From: Sesamum alatum
Lineage: Eukaryota; Streptophyta; Magnoliopsida; Lamiales; Pedaliaceae
Assembly: GCA_034509735.1 (NCBI GenBank)
Contig: JACGWO010000011.1
Span: forward strand, 16,405,573 to 16,469,572
DNA: 64,000 bases
Direction: 5' to 3'
Below, piece after piece: positions 34,198 to 46,488 of the stretch (positions within the stretch are counted from its first letter, which is position 1; each line of letters starts with the position of its first letter). The translations under genes were made by a program, and so were the position numbers. The notes below the pieces were generated by a model. That model was not told the origin of the DNA, did not search any database, and was given only the letters and a program-made list of their open reading frames with translations.

Positions 34198-35970
34198 CCG
34201 GTTCGATGTAAGGGGCATAGATTTATGTGTTTGGCATGATCTACTTGCTTTTAAATAGCTTTATTGGCATGTTAGATTGTATAAATATATGAGTAATATG
34301 ATAATTCAATTGTTTGGATTTAATGGACTTTTGGCATGCTTTATTTTGTTAGATTGGATCTAAAATTACATGCTTATTTTCAAAATAATATTACTGTTAT
34401 TGTGCTGAAACAATTTTGAAAAACAAAAAAAATAAAAAATAAAAAATGGATCGGACCGGCAGTGGCCGCGCAGGCGCGCGCGCAGGGAGCCTGCGCGCGC
34501 GCGCGCTGCCCTGTGCATGCGGGTGGCCGACCAGCACAACGGTTGGGCCGTTTTGTGCGTTTTTTGACTTTTTTTGGAAAATTTGATTTTCTATATTTTC
34601 TGCACAATATTCTGAAGATATATTAATTTTGCATTTTTGATTTTGGAATAATTGGATTATTCCTTTAATTAAATTTGCTTAATTAATTTGGGATTAATAC
34701 ATGCATTGGATGCATTGTTTACAATGTCCATTAAATTTGAAATTTGAATTTTTCATATTATTTGTTTGTTTATGCTTTTTTGATGTTGGACATCACTTGG
34801 GTATTTGGAATATCCATTGGTTATTTATGCATGATTATTTGGAATAATTGTGTTATGTGAGTTGATGGAATCAACATGGGATGATCACAAGAGCTCTAGA
34901 CCTCATGTATGGATGAGTGTATGATCATTTATTATCTGTTGGGTGGGGCCTGCGTGCCTCTTGTTTTTGGGACTATCATCTCACATATTATTAGCCTCAA
35001 GATGTTAAGGCTTGTTTTCTTTATTACCAATGTATTACTTTCAGTTGTAATGAGAGTAGATAGGATTGGTGAGATTTTAATTTTAACAAGCAATTGGAGT
35101 CGGAGACCCCAAGGAGGAGCATCAAGGCGTGAAATATGAAGCATTTCAAGGCCCATTGGAATGACAATGGGAATATTATTATTGTAATAATTTAGGACCA
35201 CCCTAGACAGACCATAGACTCACTGCGGGCTCAGTGGGTCGCATAGGTTGGGCTTGTGATCATCCTAACAGGGGTATGCTATGTCTTATGCATGCGGTGT
35301 ATTTATTTATCGCTTTAAATATTGGATATTTATGCATGCTAAAACACTATAATGTGATGAGGTCTCGGTCACACTCAAACTCTCATTTGGTTGGAGCAAA
35401 TTAAATATTTGGCCCAGAACGGACTTGGATCAAAATGGTATTTTGATCTGTCCGAGCCTTCCGTCCACGACAATGTGGTGAGGAAGCTACCACTACCCAA
35501 GTGTGGTCTCACAAGTCGTGGCACACTTGGACTAGGGGAAAGCTGCACCATTGTTGTGAACAAAAAGACTGCGCTCGCTGTTTTCCTGTCTCACGAGTCG
35601 TGGGGGGCGACAGTCTGAGGCATGATTTGGTTGATGGGTCGGGCCCAACACTGAGTAACATGGTTAGCTTGGAGTCCTCGGAACCATGCGAATAGGTGAG
35701 GCAAAATATCTTGGGAATCTCATTGGATGTGAATGATATTGGATATCTCCCACGAGGTCTTCTTCATGTGAATCGTTAAAGCGGGGCATGGAGATTACGC
35801 TTGTGGATCCCAATCCCACTAGGAAATGGTTTCCCGAAACTCCACTTGAGAGTGGCGGACTTTCGTATAAATAGTGGGAGGGTTAAAGACTAAAAGACCA
35901 AGTCTTCAACTTGAACAATAATATTACCATCATCTGCTAATTTCTGCTTTACATTTTCATTAATGTAGAT
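34198..35970 (+). other. Untranslated leader of the copia element
   Basis: About 1.8 kb between primer site and gag start with no convincing protein. It holds the GC-rich palindrome at 34474-34502. Confidence 0.6.
34474..34502. repeat. Perfect GC palindrome in the copia leader
   Basis: GCGCGCGCGCAGG, a 3-base spacer GAG, then CCTGCGCGCGCGC: a 13-bp perfect stem of alternating purine-pyrimidine, with further GC repeats on both sides. In RNA this is a very stable hairpin; in DNA it is a Z-DNA-prone tract. Confidence 0.85.
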
Positions 35971-38900
35971 ATGTCTAAGAACCCATTAACCATGATTCTC
36001 GAGACTAACAAATTCAACGGAACGAACTACTCGGACTAGCTGAGAAACCTGAGGATTATCCTCAGTTTCGAGAACCAAGGGTACGTCTTGGACGAGCCGC
36101 CACCGAGCGACTTACCGGAGGGGTCCACGCCTGGAGAACATTTGACATTCGAGAAATGGCATGAGGACAACCAGAAAGTACGCAGTATCATACTGGCTTC
36201 GATGTCTAACGACATCCAGAAGCAGTATGAGAGGCTGGACAACGTCTCCGCCATAATGCTCCGCATGAACGAGGTTTATGGGGTTCCGGATAGGCATATT
36301 AGATATGCCGCCACAAAAGCATTCTTTGGCACCAAGCTTGCTGAAGGAGCGTCTGTACAAAGTCATGAGGTCAAGATGCTCTCCCTAGTGGAGAAACTCG
36401 AGGACCTTAAAGCTGGGCTTAACAATGACACGTACATTGACGTGATCCTCCAGTCGCTTCCTCTATCCTATGACCCGTTTGTTGTAAACTACAACATGAA
36501 CGGACTTGAGAAGTCTATTCATGAGTTGGTCCACATGCTGGTCCAATATGAGGCAACGACCCACAAGTCAGTGCCGACGGTATTGATAGGAGAGGCTTCA
36601 ACCTCTAAGGTGAATGGCAAGAGGGCCGGACGCTGGAAGAGGAAGAAGGGCAAAGGGAAGACGGTTGCAGCCCTTGCTCGCGCTCCGGGCGTCCCTATTG
36701 CTCCGGTTGGACCGAGCAAAGGGAAAGGGAAGGCCCGTGGTTCTCAGCGGTCCAAGGCAAATGATGTCTGCATGCATTGTCAAGGGAAAAGGCATTGGAA
36801 GAGGGAGTGCCCACAACTCCTCTCCAACCCAGGTATGTTTGTGGTTGAAGTTAATATGATTACTAATTCTGCTTCATGGGTATTGGATACCAGGTGTGGT
36901 GCTCACATCTGCAATGATTTGCAGGCACTGCAAAGAAGCAGAAGGCTAACCAAGGATGAGATGATCCTGAGACTAGGCGATGGCAAGGCCGTTGTTGCGG
37001 AGGCCGTAGGATCACTAGAGTTAGCCATTAGTAGTCATGTTAGGATTGTACTAAACGACTGTTTCTATGTACCTAGCATGATTAAAAATATTCCATCCCG
37101 GTCCTTGATAAGGAGGGATATGAATTTACCATCAATAAAAATGGTTTTTTTATTATCAAAGATGGTATTTCTCATCTGCTTGGTACATTGGTCAATGATC
37201 TGTACATACTTCAATAGTCTAATTGGATTATGACTGCAGAACACAAACGAAATGTGATGATCATAATAACGCACAGATATGGCATGCGAGGTTAGGTCAT
37301 ATCTCTAAAGATAGGATAAGAAGGTTGGTGGACTCAAAGAGTCTAGAAATAGACGATTTGGACAACCTACCGACCTGCGAATCCTGTCTAAAGGGAAAGA
37401 TGACCAAGAAACCCTTTGTTGGACAAAGTACGCTAGCCAGTGGTCTGTTGGATTTGATCCATACAGATGTCTGTGGTCCACTAAATACTCAGACTAGAGG
37501 TGGGTACTCGTACTTCATAACCTTTACCGATGATCACTCACGGTATGGTTATCTTTACCTGATGAGGTACAAGTCTGAAGCCTTTGGAAGGTTTAAGGAA
37601 TACAGACTTGAAGTAGAGAACCAAACCGGTCGAAAGATCAAATCCCTTCGGTCGGACCGAGGTGGAGAGTATTTGAGTGGTGAATTTACCGATTATCTAA
37701 AAGAGAATGGGATTCTCTCTCAGTGGACCCCTCCTGGAACACCGCAGCTTAATGGTGTGTCTAAAAGGAGGAATCGGACCTTGTTGGACATGGTCCGATC
37801 CATGATGAGTTTTACCGAACTCCCCCTTTCCTTCTGGGGATACGTTCTTGAGACGGCGGCCAAAGTTTCGAACTTGGCGCCATCTAAAAGGGTATCCCAG
37901 ACGCCATATGAGATATGGCATGGCAAGCCTGCCTCCTACAAATACTTGAAAGTGTGGGGTTGCCCAGCATATGTCAAGAGATTAGTGGGAGATAAACTGG
38001 ACTCGAGGTCTAGTTTATGCAGGTTCATCGGCTATCCAAAAGAAACTGCAGGGTATTATTTCTATGATCCCTCCGAGCAAAAGGTTTTTATCTCGCGAAA
38101 CGCAGTGTTCTTGGAAAAAGGTTTTCCATCGGATAGTCGACGCGATGAGGTACTCCTTGAGGAATCAAGTGAGGTACTCCATGAGGCGGCAGTGAGCCAG
38201 TGGTTCCCACTGATATTGTTCCAGTCCTCCGTAGGTCGGCCAGAGTATCCCATGCACCTAATAGGTATGGATTTCTGGGCTTCACCGGTCAGTTGGATAA
38301 TGATCCAAAGACATACGGAGAAGCGATGTCGGACATTGATTCGGACAAGTGGCTTGAGGCCATGAAATCCGAGATGGACTCGATGGGTACAAACAAGGTT
38401 TGGACGCTAGTAGATCCACCCAAAGGGGTTAAACCCGTAGGGTGTAAATGGGTCTACAAACGTAAGCTTGGAGCTGACGGGGAGGTTACAACCTTCAAAG
38501 CCAGGCTTGTGGCGAAAGGTTACACTCATCGACCCGGGGTCGATTTTGAGGAAACCTACTCGCCCGTAGCAATGGCCAAGTCCATTCGGATACTGCTTGC
38601 CATAGCAGCATGGTATGACTATGAAATACGGCAGATGGACGTGAAAACGGCCTTCCTCAATGGTTTCGTAAAGGAAGAGATCTATATGGATCAGCCGGAG
38701 GGTTTCACAATTGTTGTAGAAGAGTAGAAGGTCTGCCGTCTCTAAAGGTCCATCTATGGCCTCAAACAAGCTTCCAGAATCTGGAACATATATTTTGATG
38801 AAGTCATACGGGGATATGATTTCATCAAGAACGAGTCCGATCCTTGTGTATACAAGAAGATCAGTGGGAGCTCAGTTGCGTTTTTGGTACTTTACGTGGA

Positions 38901-39870
38901 TAACATCTTGCTCATTGGGAATGATGTTAAGATGTTAGGTACCACTAATGCTTGGTTGTCAACGCAATTCTCCATGAAGGATATGGACGAGGCATCCTAC
39001 ATCCTTGGCATCAAGATCTACAGGGATAGATCTAGAAGGATGTTAGGAATGGCCCAGTCCTCGTACATTGGGAAAGTCTTGAAGAGAATCAAGATGGAGA
39101 ACTTAAAACGAGGATTCCTTCCTAGGAGGCATGGAATTAAGTTATCCAAGAAGCAGTCTCCTAAGACTGATGAGGAGCTTAAAAGGATGTTGGACATCCC
39201 CTATGCTTCAGCCTTAGGCAGCATACAGTATGTTGTTCAGTGCACTAGGCCTGATGTGTCTTTCGCTTTGAGCGTAACTAGCTGATATCAGTCGTGTGTC
39301 GGGGAGGCGCACTAGAGTGCAATCAAGACTATCCTAAAGTACCTGAAAAGGACTAAGGACATGTTCTTGATCTACGGCGGTGGAGAGTTGATACTGGAAG
39401 GCTATAGCGACGCTAGCTTCCAGTTGGATGACGATGATGCCAAGTCTCAGTCTGGTTATGTGTTTAGACTTAATGGTGGCGTGGTCGCTTGGAAGAGTTC
39501 CAAGCAGGCTACCACGGCGGACTCCACCACAGAGTTTGAATACATAGCAGATTCGGAAGCTGCTAAGGAGGCGGTTTGGATGAAGAGCTATATCCAAGAG
39601 TTGGGTGTAGTACCTAGCATCGCTGAGCCAGTGGTTATCTTCTGCGATAACAACGGGGCTATAGCGCAAGAAAAGGAACTGAGATCTCATCACCGATCCA
39701 AGCATATTCTTAGACGCTACCATCTGCTCCGAGAGATGGTTAGCAGGGGTGACGTTCGGATGGACCGAGTCAGCTCCGCAGAAAACTTAGCAGATCCACT
39801 TACTAAGCCCATGTCGCAAGTTGACCATACTCAGCATCTGGATAAGATGGGTTTTGAGGTCAATGGGTGA
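35971..39870 (+). pseudogene. Copia gag-pol polyprotein, multiply inactivated
   Basis: Starts MSKNPLTMILETNKFNG. Codon 23 is TAG (36037-36039) where copia gag has Trp (NYSD*LRNL). Gag then runs open to a CCHC knuckle (CMHCQGKRHWKREC, about 36769). Protease: VLDTRCGAH, the active DTG/DSG being DTR. A frameshift near 37100 precedes integrase (37223-38215: WHARLGH, CESCLKGK, HTDVCGPL, SDRGGEYL). The third acidic residue, 36 positions after the second Asp, is Lys (NGVSKRRNRT). A frameshift near 38200 precedes reverse transcriptase (KWVYKRKLG, QMDVKTAFLNG), where YVDD reads YVDN (38896). Stops at 38725, 38740, 39283 and 39313 interrupt it. RNase H (39361-39870) has GYSDAS, CDNNGA and ADPLTKP. The element's own copying enzymes cannot be made from this copy. 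Confidence 0.9.
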
Positions 39871-39883
39871 TTGGCTTTAGGTC

Positions 39884-39894
39884 AAGTGGGAGAT
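39884..39894 (+). other. Polypurine tract
   Basis: AAGTGGGAGAT directly before the 3' LTR, the usual plus-strand priming site of copia elements. Confidence 0.85.
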
Positions 39895-42100
39895 TGTTAG
39901 AATAGGTGAGCAGAAAGCCAATAAATAGGTTTGGCGATTTGTAACCTATTATACAACTCAATGTAAATGTAATATTATTATGTGATAAATAAAATGAGTA
40001 TTTATCACTTCTGGTGCTTACTTTGTTGCGCTCATTTCACATTTGTTAAAACGGTGTTTAACGCCCACAGACCATGGATAACAACTCGTGCAGTTGGGCC
40101 ACGCATTGGATGGTGGTCATGAAACCAACTGATTAAGAGTTGGGTCTGAAACGTTCCAAGTCGAGGACCTCGAGACAGGGCATCGAGAGTCCTATTGAGA
40201 CTTGCGTCAAGAGTCGTGTTCATTAGATGAGTGTCGTGTTTCATCGACGACAGGCGTGGGACGTCTACACAATCTTGATGGGTTGGTCGACTAAGATCGA
40301 GCCAACTGGACTGACTCGCGGGGATCATCATATGGAAGCCTTGGAGGCTTGGTCGGTATGATTGGTTTTCCCCGGTTCTGATAGTACGGAAGTAATCCTT
40401 AGACTTGAGGGATCATGGCAGTCGCGTGCACATGACGGCTATATCTTGGATCTGGCGAGAGGTAATCATTCTGTAAGATGATTATTATAAGCCCTGTCCA
40501 GTGCAGTCCGAATGTGTAGCGAGGACGATGGATTCCAAGAAGAGGATCCGTACCCTATCAGTATGTGACAGAGGTATCTCCTATGCACTCGGAGACACGT
40601 TCATGCTGTATGAAGCTGTGGCCACAGTGGTTGGTCGAACAGGGAATGGTTTCCTGTATCGACGCAATGAAGTATACGTGGTCTCGAGTATTAAGCATAG
40701 ACGCCTAGTCGAGGATGGGAACCGACGCCCAATTCCATACCCTAGACTAAGGCCGGGAGACGGTAAACGGAAGGATCGTACCCGTACGAAATCGGCGCCT
40801 AAATGTTCATGCCAATTCACCTAGTCTCTAGTGCCATGGACCGTTGCTAGACCGCCACCCATGGTAATGGGCCCTTGTGGGACACGGGGCCAAGTCTAGC
40901 TGAGGGTGAACCTAAAGGGTCACACGCAAATCACCGAGGAGGTTGAGAGCTCGACTTGGATTCAATCTCGAAGGATAAATAAGTAATTGGACTACTTAAA
41001 GGAAAGTCCATTGGATGGACGGGCCGATTGTATCGGGCTTTCATTTAATCGGTAAATTGGATTTTCAATTAAATATGGAAAGTTGAGACGTTGAGACGTT
41101 GGATCTTTTAATTGGATTAAAAGATCAACGAGAATAATTTAAATGGACATTAAATTGGATTTAATATTGGGTTTTTCATAATTGGATTACGATAAAACCC
41201 GATCCGTTAAATGATACCCGAGAGGAGAAATAATTCCTATTTTGGAATAGGAAGAAGTTGGACTTCTTCCCTTAATTAAACATGGCCGACATGCTCCCTT
41301 GGAAGAAGCAAAATCAGCCATGTTTCATGCTAGGTTGTATGTTGACTTATCTCTTTTGGAAAGAGACAAATCAACTCCAATCAAGCTCTTCCCTTTTGGT
41401 ATGATTTGATCATTTTGGTAGGCTTGATTGAAGAATTGATGGTGATTGATTGGAATGAATCTAGACATCCTTGGATGAACCTAGACACATTCCAATAATC
41501 ACATTAATTATGTATATATATTAGAATATACAACACTAAGCATAAGTGATTCATTATTCATCTTTTTCTAGGAAAAAGAGAAGACAAAATCCCTCTCCTC
41601 TCTCTCAACTCTCGGCCTTCTCTCCCTCTCCTACACTTGTGTTCTTCACTTGATTTTGAATCAAGAAGAAGAACAAAGTAAGTTTAAGAGAGCACTAATT
41701 CATAGTGTTCTTCTCTTAAACCGATTCCTTCTTAAACCCGTTCTTTTCTAGCAAGAAGAACGTGTGTTTCTTCTGGTGTGGTGTGGATCACCTTTGGAGA
41801 ATCCATACGTTTGGATTTTGTGAGCATTCCGGAGAAGGAACAACACTAGTAGCTGGGAGCATACGCTAAACAATCAAAGGTAACGGTTTTACTACGCTTT
41901 GATTGATTTAATATATATCTATGCCCTATGTGTTTAAATATATGTTTCTAATATTTACACATCCTACATCGAACGCCCGGTTGAGCACCCAAGGGTACAC
42001 CCCTTGGGATTCGTTTATTTAAATTAGATTTAAATTTACGCACTATTTCCTCGCTTTCTCGCTTCCGCTCGCACTCCCGGGCGGATCCGCTTGTCCTTCA
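39895..42100 (+). repeat. 3' LTR of the copia element
   Basis: 2206 bp, TGTTAGAATAGG to GTCCTTCA, followed by the target duplication ATGAC. Confidence 0.93.
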
Positions 42101-42293
42101 ATGACAACAATATTTTGGGAAAAAAGTCTTTTATAAAAGTTTTAACTTCGACAAATTCTAAAATAAACAATACATATCTATTTAAAAGTTATTTTAATAT
42201 ATCTCTAATTAGGATATAATAAAATATATTTTATCATCCTATTTATTATTAATATATGACAGTGAAAAGTAATATATCAATCAACAATACCAC

Positions 42294-45200
42294 CAGCTGC
42301 AACTAGTCGGGTATCTACAAGCTGTACCCCGTTGGAGATACAATACCACAAGATGGTAGAGGACGACCAACCTTTAAGATATCTGGTGAAAATTATCATC
42401 GGATTGGATCTTTACTTCCGCCACCTGGTCGGATGAGCAACTTTGTTCAGTTTTATATATATTTGCGACGTAGAAAATGAATTTCGCAACTAGTTGAGAA
42501 TCTTAGGAGATGGTAACTTGGTAACCCTTACTTCTATTATTGAGGGTTTGAAAATTATGTTGGATAGTGTGAATCCTTATGTTCAAGTATTTGATAATGC
42601 AAGAGATGCATTGCAGCACGACAGTGGTTTGAATTTGTATATACGTATCTGGGATTTAAGGAACAATAGGCAATACATTCAACCGACCACTTATGAGATT
42701 GTTGTGTTAATTGTTGGAGATGATACTAATATTTCTGGATGTCGTGACATTATTTTCTGCAAAAATACCGGATACTTCAAACGAATTAGTGAAACGCTCT
42801 GTCGTATACACCACTTCAATATCCATTATTCTTTCCATGTGAAACTGATGGGTGGAGAATTGGTATACCTACAACACAATCTCAGACCAATCAAGAAATG
42901 GAACGGTCTCCATGAGAGAGTTTTGGGTTTTTTGGTTCCAATAGAGAGAATCAGAAGGGATGAAATTTTTACAGGGGGAACTATTGTTTAACCAACTAGC
43001 TGTTGATCGCTATGCAGCAAGTGAACAACAAAGGTTAAATTACGTAGAAACACATGAAGCTGAAATGTACGGAGATATGTATCAAGGTCTAGAAGATGAA
43101 GTTGTCACAGGGGATATAGATGCTGGTGCAATTGAAAGAAGGATTGTATTGCCATCATCATTTATAGGAGGTCTGCATAATATGATACAACATTATCAAG
43201 ATTCTATAGCCATATCTAGAGAAACTAGACCTCCTCGCTTTTTCATTACATTAACATGTAATTCTAATTGGCGTGAAATTTCTCGAGAATTGCAAAAGCT
43301 ACTTGGTTAGCGTACAGAAGATAGACCAAACACCGTAGCAAGAATATTAGGAATGAAACTTAAGCAGTTGATGGAACACTTCAAGGAAGAAAAGTTTTTT
43401 GGAAATGTATTAGCAGGTATATCATATATATATATATATATTATCTTTTTATTTGATATATTAAATTATTAAATGCATTAATATTTTTAAATTTTCAATA
43501 CAAACAGATATTCTTGTGGTAGAATTTAAAAAAATGAGGACTACCTCACTCACACTAACTTTGACTTTATCTGACCAAGATAAGCCTATCACTCCTGAAA
43601 ATATTGATGGGTTTATATGTGCTGAAATTCCTGACAAGGATGATGAGCCTTTAACTTATGAAACTATTGTCAGATGTATGATACTTGGACCACGTGGGCC
43701 ATATAATAAAAATTCCTCATGCATGGTAGATGAAAAGTGCTCTAAACGCTATCCAAAAAAAAAAAAAAAAATTGGGAACAAACTACAATTGATGGAGATA
43801 GATTTGTGGCATATAGGCGTAGATTGATCCCAGAAATATTGTAATGATTAATGGGGTGGAAATAGACAACAATGACCTCCTTGTGTTGGTTGATGCATAC
43901 ATAAATATCGAGAAATGTACATCTCCAAAATTTGATGGAGTATATGTAATAAACAACAGATGGATTGTTCCATACAACAGTGATCTCCTTGTGTTGTTTG
44001 ATGCGTACATAAATATCGAGAAATGTGCATCTCTCAAGTTGATGGAGTATGTGTACAAGTACATGTTAAGGGAGCTGATTGGGCTATAATTGTTAGTTAA
44101 AATAATATTGAAAGCCGTCAGAATAATGAGGAGATTTACAAGAATGTTAATGAAATTAAACAATATTTGGATTTTTCTTATGTATCATCTATTAAATCAT
44201 GTTGGAGAATATACAAATTTGAGCTACAAAGATATAGTCCAACTATTGAACGCTTGCAATACCATTTGCCAAATCAGCTGTTTGTGGTGCTTTGTGAAGA
44301 AGATCATTTGTATAACATTTTCAATCGTGAACGTATTCATGATGCAATGTTAACCGAATGGTCTGAAACAAAGTATAAGTAAGATCATTACATTTATGTG
44401 GAATTTCCTACAACTTGGGTTTGGAAGCGGGCTACAAAGGACATGGTCAAGAGAAAATATGGTAAACGTATTGGTAGGTTGCCTTATGAACATCAAAAAT
44501 TCTGGAGAAAAATGTTACTTGCGCATGCTCCTCTATAAAGTTCATGAAGCTCAATGTTTTGAGGATTTAAGAATTTTTAATGGGATTATATATCCTACAT
44601 TTAAGCAACTCTGTGCAGCCCGTGGTTTGTTAGATGATGATAATGGATGACATGAAGCACTATCTGAAGCATCAACTTGAGCATCATTGATTAAACTTCG
44701 AAACATGTTATCGACCATACTTATGTTTTCAGAGATAATAGATCCTGTTAACTTATGGGGACAACATTGCAGGGCTATGGTGGATGATTTGCACATAGAG
44801 TCAGACGAGATTTAATGGATATCAATATACATTTAACTGATACAGACTTGAAGGATTGGACACCTTAAGAAATTGAATGTATACTTAAAGTCTCTTGGAA
44901 ACTTTCCTCGTATGCCATAACCATCTTCCTGATCTTTAGGCCACATAACAAATAGACTTATATGGGAAGAACTTCAATATGATAGCATAGTGGAAGAACA
45001 ATCATTTCAATTATACTTCAATGGTTTGAATGATAACCAGTTGAGAGTTTAGAACACTATAATTGAACATATGAGAGTAGATATGGTGACCTATTTTTTT
45101 TGTAAATGGTAATGGGGGATTTAGCTAAATTAATTCAAGAGGCTTCATTGGTAATTTTGGATAAGGCACCAATGATGCATCGACATGGTTTTGAAGTGGT

Positions 45201-46250
45201 GGATAAGACTCTAAAAGACTTATTAAAGGGAATAGAGATTTTTTTTCTACTAATAAGCCTTTTTGTGGAAAATTGTGCATATTAGGGGAAGATTTTAAAG
45301 GTAGGCTTGAGTCTATTATTGCAGCCTCATTACACAAGTCAGAACTTTGGAATCAATGTAAAGTGATGCATTTAAAGACTACCATGCGGCTTATGGCGTG
45401 GGAAGATTCGGTACAGTCACATGATCAATTATGAAGTTTTGTTGAATGGATTAATTTGATTGGAGAAGGAAAAGCAAGATGTTTATCTTTTAGTGATAGT
45501 GGAGAATCGAACTGGATTGAAATCCCTAAAGAGTTTTTAATAGAAAATGGCCTTGATGCAAGTGGTAAATGAAACATATCCGAAGTTGAATGATAAGTGC
45601 AACAATTATACTTATCTGAAAGAAGGAGCTATTTTAGCCCCAAAAAATAGTGATGTTAATGAAATCAATTCTATAATGTTGTCTATGCTACTTGGTGAAA
45701 TTCACCAATTTTATATTGCAGATACTTTGTGTCCTGTGGAAACAAGTGATCATGAGCAAAATATGAATTCGCCAGAATTGTTGAACTCTATAAAGGATTC
45801 TGGTATTCCTAATCATTGCTTAGAGCTAAAGAAAGGGGCATCTGTAATGGTTATGAGGAATATTAACCAGTCCTTGGGTTTGTGCAATGGAACATGACTC
45901 ATTATCTCGAAAATAGGTGAAAAGCTGCTCGAGGCATGTGTCATCACCAGATTTCATATGGGTGAAGAAGTCCTGATTCCACGAATCGTTCTTACCACCA
46001 CTCAGTCTCAAACATTTGTTCCGATGAACAGAAGATAATTTCTTGTAAAATTGGCATTTGCAATAACTATTAATAAGAGTCAAGGACAAACACTAGATAG
46101 AGTAGGATTGTATTTGCCAGAGCCAGTATCCACACATGGTTAGTTATAAGTTGCATTATCACATGTAACAAATCCATTAGAATTAAAAATGCTCATTTGT
46201 AATGAACCTGGAATACCTCAAAATTGTACAAAAAATAGTGTATCTTGAGG
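42294..46250 (+). pseudogene. Helitron A Rep-helicase remnant
   Basis: In order: N-terminal region (ISGENYHRIGSLLPPPG, about 42380); Helitron-like domain (ERRIVLPSSFIGGLHNM, FITLTCNSNWREI, 43130-43290); an 85-bp intron-like gap at 43418-43506; the HUH Rep region, where the Pro-His-Ser-His pair is present only in a shifted frame after a run of A (43530); then CWRIYKFELQ and downstream Rep sequence (44190-44370). The helicase begins near 44690; its nucleotide-binding loop is deleted (VNGNG followed directly by DLAKLIQEASLV), DEAP reads DKAP (45160), and late motifs survive (NINQSLGLCNG, AITINKSQGQTLDRVGLYLP). Several stops and frameshifts. In intact elements the protein nicks, copies and unwinds the element by rolling circle. 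Confidence 0.8.
43870..44057 (+). repeat. Tandem duplication of about 110 bp in the Helitron A Rep gene
   Basis: 43870-43948 and 43980-44057 are near copies (CTCCTTGTGTTG, GATGC(A/G)TACATAAATATCGA, TTGATGGAGTATGT). Helitron B has the segment once (52680-52745). Confidence 0.75.
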
Positions 46251-46488
46251 TACTTGCTGCAATTCATGAATAATTTCTTTTTATATTTACCTTCTAATTA
46301 TCTTTTTAGCATAACTATATATAGTATTATAAGATTCATATATTGGTCTATACATAATTTATTATAATTGCATAATCATGCATAGTTCACATTTTTCTTG
46401 CATTTATGTTTATTTATTTTTTGTTAAATTTCAATGTATTCGTGTGTTTCAAAAGTTTACATCTATTAAAAGGTTTAAATAAGGATTA

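Larger units (their letters stand above)
31942..42100 (+). mobile_element. Complete Ty1/copia LTR retrotransposon, 10159 bp
   Basis: Two LTRs (31942-34183, 39895-42100) start TGTTAG and end TTCA, flanked by a perfect 5-bp target duplication ATGAC (31937-31941 and 42101-42105). A methionine-tRNA primer site follows the 5' LTR and a polypurine tract precedes the 3' LTR. Gene order gag, protease, integrase, reverse transcriptase, RNase H is that of copia. The 2.2-kb LTRs and about 1.8-kb leader are long for the superfamily. The LTRs are very similar along their length (a few percent or less different by eye), yet gag-pol carries several disabling changes. Confidence 0.93.
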
